A stretch of 64,000 nucleotides of DNA from Sweltsa coloradensis. Lineage: Eukaryota > Arthropoda > Insecta > Plecoptera > Chloroperlidae. The notes under the pieces were generated by a model. That model was given only the letters and a program-made list of their open reading frames with translations, had not been told where the DNA came from and ran no database searches. The position numbers and the translations under genes were made by a program. Shown here piece after piece: positions 12,057 through 26,200 of the stretch; position 1 is the first letter of the stretch, and the number at the start of each line of letters is the position of its first letter. The stretch covers positions 558,001 to 622,000 of the forward strand of contig JAMZAV010001055.1 of NCBI GenBank assembly GCA_024449915.1, written 5' to 3'.

Positions 12057-12990
12057 AACATATAGGAGCAGAAAAAATCTAACATGGGAAGATTTTTTAA
12101 TTTTATTTGTCCGGTGTCACCCTCTTGGTGGGGGTGACTTTGGACAGGAAATACAAATAATTTTAAGCTTGATGTGTACCGTCTTTGAGGGAGATTTCGT
12201 CAAAATTATATCTTTAAAAACATAACCTTTTGTATAAATGTCTCAAGTCAATCTCTTAGGGCCTATATAACAAAGTAAGTACAAAATTAAATAATATTTT
12301 CGTCTACTAAACCTTAATCGGTAATTAGTTATGGATATGTTATGAACTAGTTAAGTCTTCATAGATATGTATTGATGTTGTTAAAATCAAGCAGAATAAT
12401 TCAAGAGGAGTAATTTTGGTAATGTCTTACTCCAAGTTGGTATTTGTTTCATTGTGCCAAGTCACCCAAGAATGCAGTAAAATGTTTAAAATATCATATC
12501 GCCGCCGAAAAATATTTAATTGAATTTATAAGCCAAACATAACCTTAGTAGTAAAACTTTATTTTTTAAACAAAGCTCTGCCTTTACATTTAGGTTGCCT
12601 TAAGACACAGAATAACAAAAATAAATTAATTTACATTTATACAAATTACGTTTAACAATAAGTAAAATAAGTTACAGATTATGAAAAAATAGAATAAAAT
12701 GAAAAATGAAGTGAGAAGTATGATTTGTGGAGTATAAAAATAACAAATACTGATTTATACTTGTTACTTCTTGCTTTGGCCATATAGATGATTTCTAAAA
12801 ATCAAAATCTATCCCTTTAGACAACAATTAACTATCTTAGAAATAAAATATTGTGGAAATTTTCCACTTTAGGTATCTTATAGGTGGTAGGAAGTTTCCA
12901 GTAGTTCAATTTCATTCGAATTTTAATTAATTTTTTAAAATTTTTTATGGGACAAATTATACTTTTTGATCCAATGCTACCTTCTTCTTA
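12057..12990 (+). other. Intergenic, no gene seen
   Basis: AT-rich sequence with no repeat family recognised, except a CACCCTCTTGGTGGGGGTGA palindrome-like motif near 12118. Confidence 0.35.
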
Positions 12991-12999
12991 ACACAGAGT

Positions 13000-13700
13000 T
13001 ATGGTTCTATCTTCATCCGTAAGAGGGCTACATTGCTTTATGTGCATCAAAAACAAATTGTCCAATGTCAGCCTTGCGTCTAAAGTCACCCCGTTACACG
13101 GGGAACAGTGAATCAAGAAGGAAGAATATAATTATCTCAGAACATTCCTTTTATATCTTGGCTAAGTGTTTTTAAATTACACATTCAAACGCAATATTAG
13201 CTACATGAACGTGGTGACAGATTCAATACATGTAAGGCTGTATTGAATCTAGTGGGGACAATTGAACCGAGAAGTGGAGAACGCGATAGTAAACTATTCA
13301 AATGATCAACCTTGGACAGTGGGTTGAAAAGAACTGATGCATCTGTTCTGCTTGAATATCCACCTCGACATTGCAAGGATGTCCGCATCTTTCGCTGCAT
13401 GAATGCAATCTGCCCCATAGAAGTGGCATAATTATGAAATACCGCATCTTTGCTATATGCTCTTTTTGTGAATAATGGCACACGTATGCGATGATCCATG
13501 AAATACATATTGTCCCAGTGGTGTCGCAGTAGGATGTTTGTAATTATTTTTCATTATTGTATTGGTTGTGAAACGACGTGCAATTATTAATCCAAGCAGT
13601 GTTGTTGGAGGAGGAGAGGTGCCCTTGTGGAATTATATAAATAGTGGGTGAATTATCTTGCTTTTGCCTAAGTCAATGTGTCAAACACATAATCTTCAAT
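13000..13700 (+). promoter_or_regulatory. Conserved upstream region of copy B with TATA box
   Basis: Matches the copy A and copy C upstream blocks. TATATAAATA lies at 13634-13643, 78 bp before the ATG. The conserved core (ATCAACCTTGGACAG to the CCACCTCGACATTGC region) is at about 13303-13440. Confidence 0.55.
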
Positions 13701-13711
13701 AAGGCTTAGAT

Positions 13712-13783
13712 ATGGCCACATTTGGAAGACTTCTGTGTTTCGTTGGGCTAGTTCTCTGCTGTGTGTTTCTCCCCTCTAATGCG
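13712..13783 (+). CDS. Copy B exon 1: signal peptide
   Basis: Twenty-four codons starting MATFGRLLCF and ending Pro-Ser-Asn-Ala, followed by GTGAGT. The hydrophobic core is residues 7-19. The exon end probably coincides with signal-peptide cleavage. Confidence 0.8.
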
Positions 13784-14139
13784 GTGAGTTTTGACTTAAT
13801 TCAAATATTATAAGTTGTTATTAGATTTACTGTACAATTATTATTTGTTAATGATTGATTCACCAAATCGCTATGCAATTTTTGTGATACAACATCTTGG
13901 ATACAATTTTGGATTGATCGTTTAATTAAGTATAATTTATCATTATAAATTTAAATGTTTGTACGAGATGGTGTTGTTAAAATTAAATATAACTGTTAAA
14001 AATAATTAATTTAAAATTAAATAGCAGTTTCGTGAATACAATGTTTGATTACAAGTTCATACCTTATTGGTTCATACAAAATTCTGCACAAGGCCTTCTC
14101 AGATAATGATTCATTAGTAACTGTACACCTATGTGTGTG

Positions 14140-14170
<31 letters not shown>

Positions 14171-14248
14171 TAAGGCTGCTTATCTTACCCACTGATATTT
14201 TCCCACTGATATAACCTACTGAAAAAACCTTTCGTTACTGCATTTGTA

Positions 14249-14296
<48 letters not shown>

Positions 14297-17200
14297 TTTT
14301 CAAAATCGGTTTTATTATTTTTAACATGAGTTGAGATTTTCAAGCTTTGGATAAGTAAAAACCTTCCAGCTCAAAACACACCAGATCTTTGCCAAACTAT
14401 GTCTATGCATGCCGTTTGAGAAAGTCGGGGTAAATATTTTATAAATTTGGTTATGTTCAATCTGCTATACTTACAATGATTTTGTAATGGTTCTTTACTT
14501 ACAAGCTGGCAATAGCAAGTCAGTCAGCATGCATAGATTTTCAATTGAGTGTCCATTGTTTCGTATTCATATGATACAATAAACGTAGTTGAATGTCAAA
14601 AGCTTTATATATATCAAATATAGAATTATGATGTCTGTTACGCCCTTTTGCCAAAATTTATCAAGACGCCTGCAACGAAGCTCGGGGAAGATGTTTACTT
14701 TTGTCTCGTACGAATACTTTATAATTTGCATATATGGCTATATGTATGTAAATAAGTTTGTTGAAACTAAAAATAACATATCTTTGTCACTTACGCCCTT
14801 ATGCCACCATGTGTCAAGACACACTGGTCGAAGAAAAGGGAACAATTTCACATTTCCGTTGTATGAATACATAATAATTTAGACATATGTATGTCAAAAT
14901 GTATTGAAACCGAAAATATCATATTTCTGGCACTTACGCCCTTTTGCCACGCATAGGTCGAAGCATATGACTGATTTTAACTTTACTGTCGTAGAAATAT
15001 TTATTAATTTTTACATATTAGTGTATAAAATTGTTTGAAATTCAAAATAAACCATTTTTGGCACTTAAGCCTTTTTGTCATTATATCTCAAGACGCACGC
15101 GGCGGAGCTGAGGGGACTTTTCAATTATTGTTCAGTATGGTCAACTGAGCATGTGTGCAAATTTTCAGCTTGATCGGAATTTTGTCCGGGTACACCATAC
15201 AAAATTTTCTTCCACTCCTGGGCATGTATCTTCTCGCTTCTCCTAGAAAAATGACGAATTAGGCCTAATTGCGTTTTTTGTTTATATTTCAAATACCATT
15301 ATTGATTAGTTAGTTTCGCACTTTTCTGGAGAGATGGAAAGTATCTCGGAGTTGTCAGATATTGTATTAATTTTTTAAGGTTGGCTGTAACCGTAGCCTG
15401 TGGATGTCTCATGGCACAAACAGCCCCCCTCCACGCAAACGAGCACAAATCTAGAGAAGGAGGCAACTGCTGCAGTCTCGCGATGACCATTTCTGTAGAT
15501 AGAGCTTGCTGTACCAGCATCGGCAGCAACCGCGGAACGATATTCTAACTTTTCATAAAACGTGTTAAACGGGAGAATTGTTCCCAAATGAGATCATCTG
15601 CTACTACTTCATAGAAGCTAGCCAGAGAGATAGACCAAATCGTTACTAAATTAAACTAGTGATCGTCGCAGTGTTTGGTTCATTTGGCCAATCCAGTGAG
15701 GGGCGTGGTGCCTGCCCCCCTTCTTGAAATCCCAGCTTAAATATTATATTCTTCAAATCATCTAGGTTTACGCAAAAAAAATCGTCTATTATTATTTCTT
15801 TTTTCGTTCATAAAAGCCCCTTAATTTCTTCAAAAACACATAAAATCACTTCTAAAAAAAGTATTTCTCAAAAAATTGCCCTCGCCGCTTTTGTGGGAGT
15901 ACCCCCTCCGCCATTGCGTTGTTCATCCAAGCTCCTCCCCGAAATATATTCCAGAGTACGCCACTGACTCAAGGACAATAGTTGCATATTATGTAACTAT
16001 GTATGGGAGCATGTACTTTTCCTGGGAAACACAATTGCTCGAGCATTCCATAAAACGTCGAGTAAACTTGTTGATCAAGATATTCCAAAAAACGAACCTC
16101 GAGCAACTGCATTTCTGCCTTACGTCCATGGAACCACTGATGAAATAAGCCGTTTACTCAAAAACCAGAATATAAGAACTGTTTTTAGCACGGATCGGAT
16201 GATACCAGCAATGTTACGCAACGCTAAGGACACCATTCCTAACGAGTCCCGTAGTATATATGAAATTTTATGTGGAAGTTGCGAAAAGACATACGTAGGA
16301 AGAACTAACCGCAAAATATCTGTCCGCATCGACGAACATAGAGTTGCAGTTAGACGTATGGAAACCACCTCAGCTCTTTTCCAAGATGCTTTCGACAAGG
16401 AACACTTGATTAACTTTGATAAAGCTAAAACCCTAGCCAAAGTTGAACATGAGGTGCCCCGATCGTAAGAGAGGCGGTTGAGATGGAGAAACGGAAATAC
16501 AACATGAACACACGGGATGATGCCAAAAGACTTCCAGCCATTTGGAAACATGTTTTGCAAGGCTGTAATGTTCAACCCAAAGCTCTCCTTATGGAAATGT
16601 CTGCAGTCCGTCCTCCTCCAAGAGTTGACAAGAGAAGGAAAACTCAACAAGAACCCCTTGAGCCATCTACTCGTACGCTGAGGTTATCTAAACAGTACTA
16701 GGAAAACGCTCAGTTGGACGCGTTGTTGAGCGAGCACCGGTACGTGCAACATGACCCGAGTACGACATTCCCATAAGGTCCACCACACAGTGTAGGCCTA
16801 ACTGGATATTGAAATTGTACACTATATACTATTCCAACTTCTTTGCATTGTACTAATTCACGTCATGCCTTCTAAAGTGTATCTTTGTATCTTCACTGAC
16901 TCCTTCATTTTTTTACATCATTTTTCGAATTATGATTACCAATAAGTCTTCAAGGTCTTGACCGATTTAGCTGAAAATTTGGAAATTAGGAGAGAATGTT
17001 GTACTTATTGACCCTGCAAAATTTCATAACGATCGGAACATTTTTGTTTTTTTATTTTTTTATTTTATTTTTTATTTTTTATAACCAACGATCGGATTTT
17101 GTTCAAAAACTATACAGCAACCCGCCTAGGTGGTATGTACATGTGTGAAAAATTTCAGGTCGATCAGAGAAACGGTGCGACCTGTATCGAAGCAGTAACA

Positions 17201-20200
17201 GAAAAAAAACAAAAACAAAAACAAAAACAGACATTCGAGCCATAAGAGTCAAGTGGAGACGCTCGCTACGCTCGCTCAAATAGGATAATGTTGATGGCTT
17301 CACATGGTTGTATAATTTGTCATGAGTAGGCCCCACCTATGTTTCTAAGCTATTTAGTTTTTGTCTATGTATCTAGTTGCAGTGTTTGTTATGAAGTTAG
17401 GTTTTGTTTGTTTTTTATATTGTTTTATGTTTAATTTCCTTGAAGATGGGCAGGGAGAACTGCCCGAAACGTTGAAATAAATAAAATAAAACCACACGGA
17501 CTAGCCGAAAATACAATGTGTGCATATATCTATGTTTGTACTTTAGACAGAACTGAAAATAGTGAATGCACCGGGGATCGAACCATTGTAACAGAAATAA
17601 AAAATAACATTGTACAAAACAGACCAAAAATTAGACAGTTTTAAATTGGTGGCCGCATAGCTCAGTTGGTAAGAGCTTAGCCCGGTTATCTAAGGTCCCA
17701 GGTTCTATCCCCGATGTAGTCACTTTTTAATTTCTGTCTAAAGTACTAACATATCAACGGCATAGTCGCCTACTATAAAACCAAAGTTAAACATATACAT
17801 ATGAAAACCTTAAGATACGTTAAAAAGTTACAAATATGTGATAAAATATGAAAAAGTGATAAATGACCAAAACCATTTGGGTCATATTACATAAACAAAT
17901 AATAAATCACAACCCATTAAAAAGAATTTATCAATTAAATCTCCCGAAGGGCCCATTGTAAATGATCAGCAAATAAATGTTAACGTTTTCAACTTTTTTA
18001 CTGAAATTGCTTCTAAATTGAATAAGAATATTAAAAGTTGCGAGTCTGTAGTTATGGCATTTTTAAGTAACGTACAAATTGACAAGTCCAATTCATTTTA
18101 CTTCTTTCCTGTGAACTCGGGTGATATTATTGAAGTTGTCAATTAATTTAAGAAAAAAACACTTCGAGTGGTGTTGATGGTACACCGGTTTCGCTTCGCT
18201 ACTGAAACAGTGTATTAGATTCATAGCTGAACCACTCAGTTATATCGTTAATGAATGTTTATCACAAGGTGTATTCCCGGACAAAATGAAAATAGCAAAA
18301 GTCATTCCCATTTAAAGAATGGGGATAGACAGGCATTAGATAACTATCGTCCAATATCTATTTTACCAGCTTTCTCAAAAATCCTTGAAAGAGTCATGTA
18401 TTGCAATATGTACTCGTACCTAGATAAGTACAACATAATATCTGATCACCAAAATGCTTTTCGTAAAAATCGTTCCAAGAAACACAGCTTAAATAACTTT
18501 CTTCTAATGATCGCTGAAGCATCTGAACAAAAACTTAATCCACTAGGAATATTTTGTGATCTCCCTTAAGCTTTTGACTGCGAACGACCACATAATTTTG
18601 TTATAAATTGGAATATTATGGCTTCCGTAATACACATTTAAACTAATAGAATCATACTTTTGTAACCGCTTTCAAATCACCGAAACTACCAGAAGTGTTG
18701 GAAATAATGAACAAGTATATTTTTCTTACTCTAGCAGAATTGTATGTAAAGTGCCTCAAGGATCCATTCTTGGCCCTCTATTATTTATTATTTACACCAA
18801 CGATTTTTCTTTTGTCATTGATGATTCGGTGCTCTTTGCTGATGACGGCAGCTTGCTTCTTAAAGGCTCATCAAGCAGTGTACTTAAAACTAACGCAGAA
18901 AATAAAATATCAAAGGCAAGTGATCGGTATCAAAACAATAAATTAGTATTTAATCATAACAAAACCAGCTTTACTCAGTTTTGTTCGTCTCAGAAACAAA
19001 ATCATTTAGGTAAATTAAATAATATTACTTATGTAGTGGATGGCTTGATTATTTAGCCTGTATCTCACATAAAATCTCTAGGCATAGTTTTAGATGAAAA
19101 TCTTGGTTGGTCACAACATTGTTTGGAATGTAGTAAACTTAGTTCAGTTTGCTTCGCAATTAGATCTGTAAAGGAAAAAGCAGGTTTAACCGTTGCTTAG
19201 TTAGTTTATCATTCTAACACTTTGAATCCCACATACTTAATGGCATCGAATTTTGGGGTCATTCAGTAAATGTTATTACATTATTTAAACTGCAGAAAAG
19301 GGCAATGAGAAACATGTGTAGCCTTAAGTCATTTAGTTACATGAAGGCACACTGCAAGCCGCTGTTCATTAAACATAAAATATTAACTCTTTATTCCCTG
19401 TATATTTTGGAGGCAACCTCTCTTGTAAAAAGTATTGAACAATCAAATAAACCTGTTGTTTGGACTGGTTAATGTGGTAGATAAAACACAATGTAAAAGT
19501 GGACTGTATATTTTATTAGATTTATGAAAAACACGTAAATAACAGGAGAGAAATATTGATACAAGAACGTGGCGCCATTGATTCCAAACGAATGCCATCG
19601 TTACCATAAGCAACTGATAAACACCACAGAATATAGACAAGAGAACAAATTATGTAAACAAAGAGTCAGTGCCTACTGGATTACATATACACTGAGAAAT
19701 TAGATTACCAACGGGCCTAAACATGCCCCCCACCTTGACACTTTGTAAAAGAGTCAACATTTACGAACTACTCGATTGTTGGTATCATAGATAATAATTT
19801 TACTATTGGTCTCTTCTTGAAAACTCCTTTCTCCGTCTTCAATGTAACAACTCGAATCTTGCCGTCGCTACCAGGATGCACTTGAAGTATTCTTCCAAGG
19901 TTCCATTTAGTTGGAGCGACGTTTTCTTCTTATATGATGACGAGATCATTAACATGTATGTTGGCTTGTGGAGAATTCCATTTCGACCTGATTTGAAGCT
20001 GAGAAATGTATTCATTAATCCATTGTTTCCAGATCTGTTGAGTGCATTGTTGTGCAAGTTTCCACCTTCTTAGATGGTTGATATTGCTGCTTGCAAAGTC
20101 TTCAGGGATGTTTAATAGTGAGCTCCCAATAAGAAAATGTCCTGGAGTAAGAGGAGTAAGATAATTAGGATCACTTGACAAGGGATGCAGAGGTTGAGAG

Positions 20201-23200
20201 TTCAAGCACGCTTCCACTTGACATAGTATAGTGGTGAATTCTTCAAAGCTGAGAATTTGATTGCCTAGCACACGGCGTAAATGATATTTTGTAGATTTAA
20301 TTCCAGCCTCCCACAATTCTTCGATGTGAGGTGACGTAGCAGGGATGAAATGCCATGAGATTCCTTCCTTTGAAACAATTAGATTTGTTAGATTATGCAC
20401 TCATGGAAGTAGGATTGGATGCTTCTTTTCGAAGCCAAACTGAGTGTTCTTGAGACGGCCCCCCACCCTGAGAAGTCCGTCTGCGTCGATTTCTTGATTC
20501 ACCAAGCTTGCTTGTTACTTCACGACAGGGCAACTTCGATTCGTAGCGCCCGGTTTCATTACGAAAGTGTGTAGAATTGTAGTGTGACACACACTGTTTT
20601 TCTTCAGAGGAATGCGCTGGTATGTCAGACACTTGCTCCCAGAATTGTTTTAGTTGTGTGTCCAATGCTATTGCAGCATGATTAGAGGAAATGTTAGTGG
20701 TTACTAGAGAGTTACAGGCTCCAGACACGACCCATCCAAGTTCAGTTTGATGCGCAGTAGGAGTACCAGCCATACCCGTTACCTTTCCTCCACCCATTAC
20801 TTGAGAAAACACCTCAGCTCCAAGTAATATGTCCACTGAAGAAGAGATGTTATAGTTAGAGTCAGCAAGTGGCAGGTGATGCAAATGACTCCACTTTGTT
20901 GTTTCTACTGTAGTTGACGGAAGATTGTTGGTAATTTTAGTAATGACTATGGCTGGAATGTTCATGTTAAACTCGGACACGTTCGAAGCGATGGCAAGAT
21001 CAACCATGCCTCTAGCTTGGGTTGTACTTGATGATCCAATTCCATGAATTGGAATTGTACACCGACCACGTTTAAGTTTCATTCGCTGGGCACAAGATTC
21101 AGAAATGAAATTTGCTTGTGAACCAGAGTCAAGCAAAGCACGACAGTTAACATAGTCACCGCGCGCATTCTTTACTTTCACTACAACAGTTGACAACAGC
21201 ACTGACTTTGTGTAGTTTTTACCATTGCTTAGATGATTAACCACTGCTTGCGGTGGCGACATGTGAGTCGAATCTTTGAGTGGATTTGAGTTTTAACATG
21301 CCTCTCATAATGAAGTAGTGTGTGATGTTTCTTATGACACTTTTTGCATGTTATTGCCCTACATTTCCATGGACTGTGACCCTTATGAAGACAATTTGAA
21401 CATAAATTGTACTTTGGCACTAACTTCTGTCGCTCCTCAACTGAGAATGATCGAAAATTTGGACAATGATAAATCTTGTGATTATCGTTGCAAAGCACAC
21501 ATGTTCTGGTAGGCTTAAACTTGACAGACGTGGACACGTGGTGAACACTACTAACCTGCTTGCCAGGTATCTCTTGAATTAGGCCTAGGCCTTCATTGAT
21601 AGAACTCAATGACTCCAAAGAGCGTATGCGATTTTCCAAAAATGTTTTCATTTCTTGAAACGTTGGAAGGTCTGACGTAGCTAACGAAAGTTCCCATTGG
21701 CGCCTAGTTTCACTGTCAAGTTTGTCACAGACAAAATACACTAACCAAGTGTCCCACTGGTCTATTGGTTGCCCCAGCGCTTGAAGAGCACGCACGTTTT
21801 TCATGACAACATTGAGAAGCTCACCAAGTCGTGATGCTGACTCCACCACCAATTGTGACAAACCAAAAATGTGTTTTAGATGAGAGTAAACAATGCATCT
21901 TTTGTGGTCATACCTGTCAGATAGTAGTTTCCAGGCTTCATTGTAATTTTCGGATGTAGTGGGAAGAGATGCGACCATGTCCGCTGCTGCCCCTGTTAGA
22001 GCAGATTTCAAATACTGGAACTTCTGCACGTTTGAGATGTTTGTATTTGAGCCCACTAGTGATTGAAACAGGTCCGAAAATGATGTCCAAGTCTCGTAGC
22101 TGCCTTCAAATGTTGGCAAGTCGATTCTAGGAAGGTTGACATTTATACCGTTTGGCACGTTCGGGAGCGATGCAGGTCTATTTGACATTGACAGCTGTGG
22201 TTCTTGTAGTTGGTTCAGCTTATCGTTGAACCAGCCATCAACATCAAAAAACTTCTCTTCGAATAGAATGCGTTCGTCGTCGTCATTCTCCACGTCCGTA
22301 CCACTTTCAATATTGCCTTGAATAGTTTGAAAGTCGGCCCAGGTCTGTTCTAACACTTTCTTTCGGGATTGTAAGGCACCGAAAGATATTGCTTGATGAG
22401 AATTATCTTGAGTAAAGGTTTGAAGCCTAGAGAGCCTACCTTTTACGACACCACGTTGCCTTGTTAATAGTTCCATGCTTAATCCTTGGATGAGGCTGAA
22501 TTGTATTTACGTATATTCACTTACGCTGGTGTATATCGGGCCCGCGATGGACCAATGTTTGGACTGGTTAATGTGGTAGATAAAACACAATGTAAAAGTG
22601 GACTGTATATTTTATTAGATTTATGAAAAACACGTAAATAACAGGAGAGAAATATTGATACAAGAACGTGGCGCCATTGATTCCAAACGAATGCTCATCG
22701 TTACCATGAGCAACTGATAAACACCACAGAATATAGACAAGAGAACAAATTATGTAAACAAAGAGTCAGTGCCTACTGGATTACATATACACTGAGAAAT
22801 TAGATTACCAACGGGCCTAAACACCTGTCTTTAAACCATGATGAACACCATCATAATACTCGTCGAAATGGTGACATTCATTTTACCCAGCATAGAACGA
22901 AGCTGACACAAAATAAATGTACATTGATTATAAACTATTTAATAAATGCCGAAAGAGATGACCAATGCTAATAACTTATCACATTTCGAAATAAACTAAC
23001 AAAATTAACTAATAAATCTTATTACTCCATGGAGGAGTTCTTTCAAGACCAGGATTTTAAATGAATGAAAAAGTGGATGATTAGGGGCCTGGGGCTACCC
23101 AGTCTTGACTTTCAAAACTTCATGTTTATTTTAAATTTTGTTTGGTTATTTGCTTTTTTCCACTCACACCTTGTAACCTTTTATGTGTGTATAGTCCAGT

Positions 23201-26200
23201 TTAGAATCGAATATCCGTTTGCATTTTGTTGAGACAGATTTTTTATGATTGATTATTGTAAAGGGTCACTAGTAGATGAGAAATCGCGAGTATATATTTT
23301 TTCTATGTTGGGTTCTTGGAGCCAAATTTGGATTTTGGAATTTTCATACTTTTGGCGATAACTTCTCCAATATCGCGCGAATCGAAAAAATTTAAATTGC
23401 ATTTCCATTTGATTGTTCAATAGAAATAAGATAACAACGGTTAGATTAGGTTTATAGTTGAAATGTACAGTCACTGACAAAAGTTCTGATAACATGTGTT
23501 TATTTTACAATGCACGACCTGTTCCTAATGTGGAAAAAATTTTGGCGAATTATTCATTTGGAACTATAATTCATGAAATCTAATTACGTATCTTTTGAAT
23601 GGACTAGCGTTTTTGTATCTTTAAAACTATGGAAAATAGGGGTGGTTTAGAAGTCTCGTCGATTTTGAGCATAGAGATTTTATGCTGCGAAATCTCAAAT
23701 CTGTGTATCTTTTGAGAGGTTTGGTAGTATTCAAGAAGGTGGTGGAACTCTTTTAGCAAAGTGATTGTTGTAAAAAGACAGTTGAATGATGGATGGCAAT
23801 GAATACGGGAGGAAAATGGATTTAATTGTGAAATAGGCCGAGCCTTAATTTGGTAAGATGACTATGTGGCTCGTTGGTCTTTGTGTGGCTCGTTGGTCTT
23901 ATGGTTAGCGTATCTGCTTCCAATGCAGAAGGTCCAGGGTTCGATTCCCGCTAAAGTCAGAAGTTTTTTAACTTCTGATTTGGACTTAAGTCCATCAGTT
24001 CTTATCTTAGGAGTTTGTAAACGGTGACTTTGGAGCCGTCCTAGCAACGAAGCACATAATAAATTTCAGAGTTGTTCTGAATCGGCCTTGTTGATTCTGG
24101 CGTTGATTCGCGGGTGTTCGCACTGTCCATACCACTGATTGCTATATTTCCTATTAACAATATCGATCTTTGGTTGGTTATCGCTCACTCGTCGATTGCG
24201 TCGGGGCCTGCAGGGTTGGCTTGGTCGCTTTGATTTAAAGTCCCCCACTGAAAATCAGTTATATAACTGAGTGGGTAGACTCTAAATAAAATTTATTTAT
24301 TTTTATTTATTTATGTATTTTAAAAGGGACCACAGGACTTTCACTAGTTTAAACCTATGCGTTTTGACCTCACATGTGTTTAAAATTTTACATAAACTAT
24401 CTCGCATCAGTCAAAAATACTTATTTTTGTAGCCATTGAGATTAATTTTTATTGTAGCTATATAGTCCGGGGTCTATACGCAAATTTGAGGTCGAACCTT
24501 GGACAAATTGCAATAGAAGCGAATTTGGTATCATTGGATTCAGGGAAAAAAACTTAATAACCCATAAAGAAACCCCTAAAATCCCCAAAGGGTGGGGGGG
24601 GTCTAATTATCCCCTAAATGAAAGTGTAATAAAATTGAATTTAAAAAAATGAGTTTATGAAACCTAGTATCCATTGTATGTAATCAAAGCTTTTTCAAGG
24701 GTTTTTCGAAAAAAAAATATGACAATTGTTCAAAATTAATTTTGTGTCCAGCAGAGGTCAATGAAGGTCAAATTTTATATTTTTTCAATGTAATTTGGTA
24801 AACGTTTTTTTATTGGCACAATAATGTTTTATGATTGTCTCATTGTTGTAAATAATTAGTAAATGGCCACACTCGATACGGTATAAGTCGATCATGGCAG
24901 AAAAATGTTATTATGACAATCTGTAGGGCCATGAACTTACGAGTATGTAGTCAAAAATCTGTTAACTTACGTTAAGGCGCACTCAAATCATGTTACGTAA
25001 CAATGTAATTCGCCGATAGAGGTTTCTCAAGTACTACACATCAAGACTATATTTTGGGACTTACCTGGATCAAAACTTACACTTTAAAATCCTTACTGAA
25101 GATTTTATCCATGTATTTCTTAAATATATTCATTAAAATCACAGATTTAGCCCCTTAATAATATAGCCCTTAGATATGTTATTTCCACCAAATTTACACC
25201 CCATAAGTAGTAGGCATTGAGGTTGTCTACGGGGAGATTTTATTTCGCAAAATCTAGTACCTAGGTGCCCGCTATAGGGTATTGTACACTCAGGTACCTC
25301 GTTAAAAAAACAATTTTTTGCGTTTTCGGTGTGTTTCCAAGCCTCAACAAAACGGGAAATTAACTTTGAATACGTCATAATTAGACCTATTTAGGTACCT
25401 GACAACCCATGCTTATTTAGGTTGGGGTGCAATCATTCCTTCCGAGTTAAAAATTGGATGAAAAATTATCAAAATCGCTTTTTTAATTCCTCTGCCAGGT
25501 GCCTAATTCAAAGGAGTTAAATAAACGTTTTTTGAAAATTTTTCATCCCATATTTAACTCAGTAGGAATGATCGCTCCCCAACCAAAATTAGCATGGGTT
25601 GCCAGGTACCTAAATAGGACTGATTATGACGTATTCAAAGTTCATTTCACGTTTTGTGGAGGCTTGGAAACACACCGAAAACGCAAAAAAAACTTGTTTT
25701 TTAACGAGGTACCTGAGTGTACAGTACCCTATAGCGGGCACCTAGGTACTAGATTTTGCGAAATAAAATCTCCCCGTAGACAACCTCAATGCCTACTACT
25801 TATGGGGTGTAAATTTGGTGGAAACAACTTATCTTAGGGCTATATTAAGGGGCTTAATCTGTGATTTTAACGAATATATTTAAGAAAATCCATGGATAAA
25901 ATCTTCAGTAAGGATTTTAAAGTGTAAGTTTTGATCCAGGTAAGTCCCAAAATATAGTCTTGATGTGTAGTACTTGAGAAACCTCTATCGGCGAATTACA
26001 TTATTACGTAACATGATTTGAGTGCGCCTTAACGTAAGTTAACAGATTTTTGACTACATACTCGTAAGTTCATGGCCCTACAGATTGTCATAATAACCTT
26101 TTTCTGCCATGATTGACTTATACCGTATCAAGTGTGGCCATTTACTAATTATTTACAACAATGAGACAATCATAAAACATTATTGTGCCAATAAAAAAAC

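Larger units (their letters stand above)
16036..17500 (+). mobile_element. Penelope-like retroelement fragment (GIY-YIG end and 3' tail)
   Basis: Coding remains run from about 16036 to 16701. An ATAFLPYVHGTTDEISRLL linker leads into a GIY-YIG endonuclease domain (SIYEILCGSCEKTYVGRT, about 16250-16310), then a frameshift near 16460 and PIVREAVEMEKR to the stop. The reverse transcriptase part is absent, so the copy is 5'-truncated. The 3' tail is interrupted by another repeat (about 16925-17285), then resumes and ends in a hammerhead-like motif at 17439-17473. Confidence 0.8.
19457..22823 (-). mobile_element. BEL/Pao LTR retrotransposon, internally deleted, very young
   Basis: Two LTRs (19457-19723 and 22556-22823; TG...CA ends) differ by about one indel and one substitution. 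The flanks carry the same 5 bp, CCTGT (19452-19456 and 22824-22828), the size typical of BEL/Pao. On the minus strand the order is LTR, primer-site candidate (TGGTCCATCGCGGGCC), gag, protease, an integrase/DUF5641 end, a G-rich polypurine tract (AAGGTGGGGGGCA, next to 19724), LTR. Reverse transcriptase, RNase H and most of the integrase are missing, with the junction near 20393-20405. It is therefore a non-autonomous deletion derivative. Confidence 0.92.

Noticed and set aside
16120..16650. 176-codon minus-strand ORF
   Set aside because: It lies opposite the Penelope GIY-YIG frame and has no recognisable domain, so it is a shadow frame.
23925..23960. tRNA gene (Trp-like head with B box)
   Set aside because: The tRNA-like part is followed by a fixed body and tail that recur in other copies, so it is the head of SINE1 and not a stand-alone tRNA gene.
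25499..25837. 112-codon ORF in the palindrome centre, with mirror frame at 25139-25378
   Set aside because: The mirror frames come from the palindrome itself. The sequence shows no domain and codon use looks random. Kept only as part of the element description.
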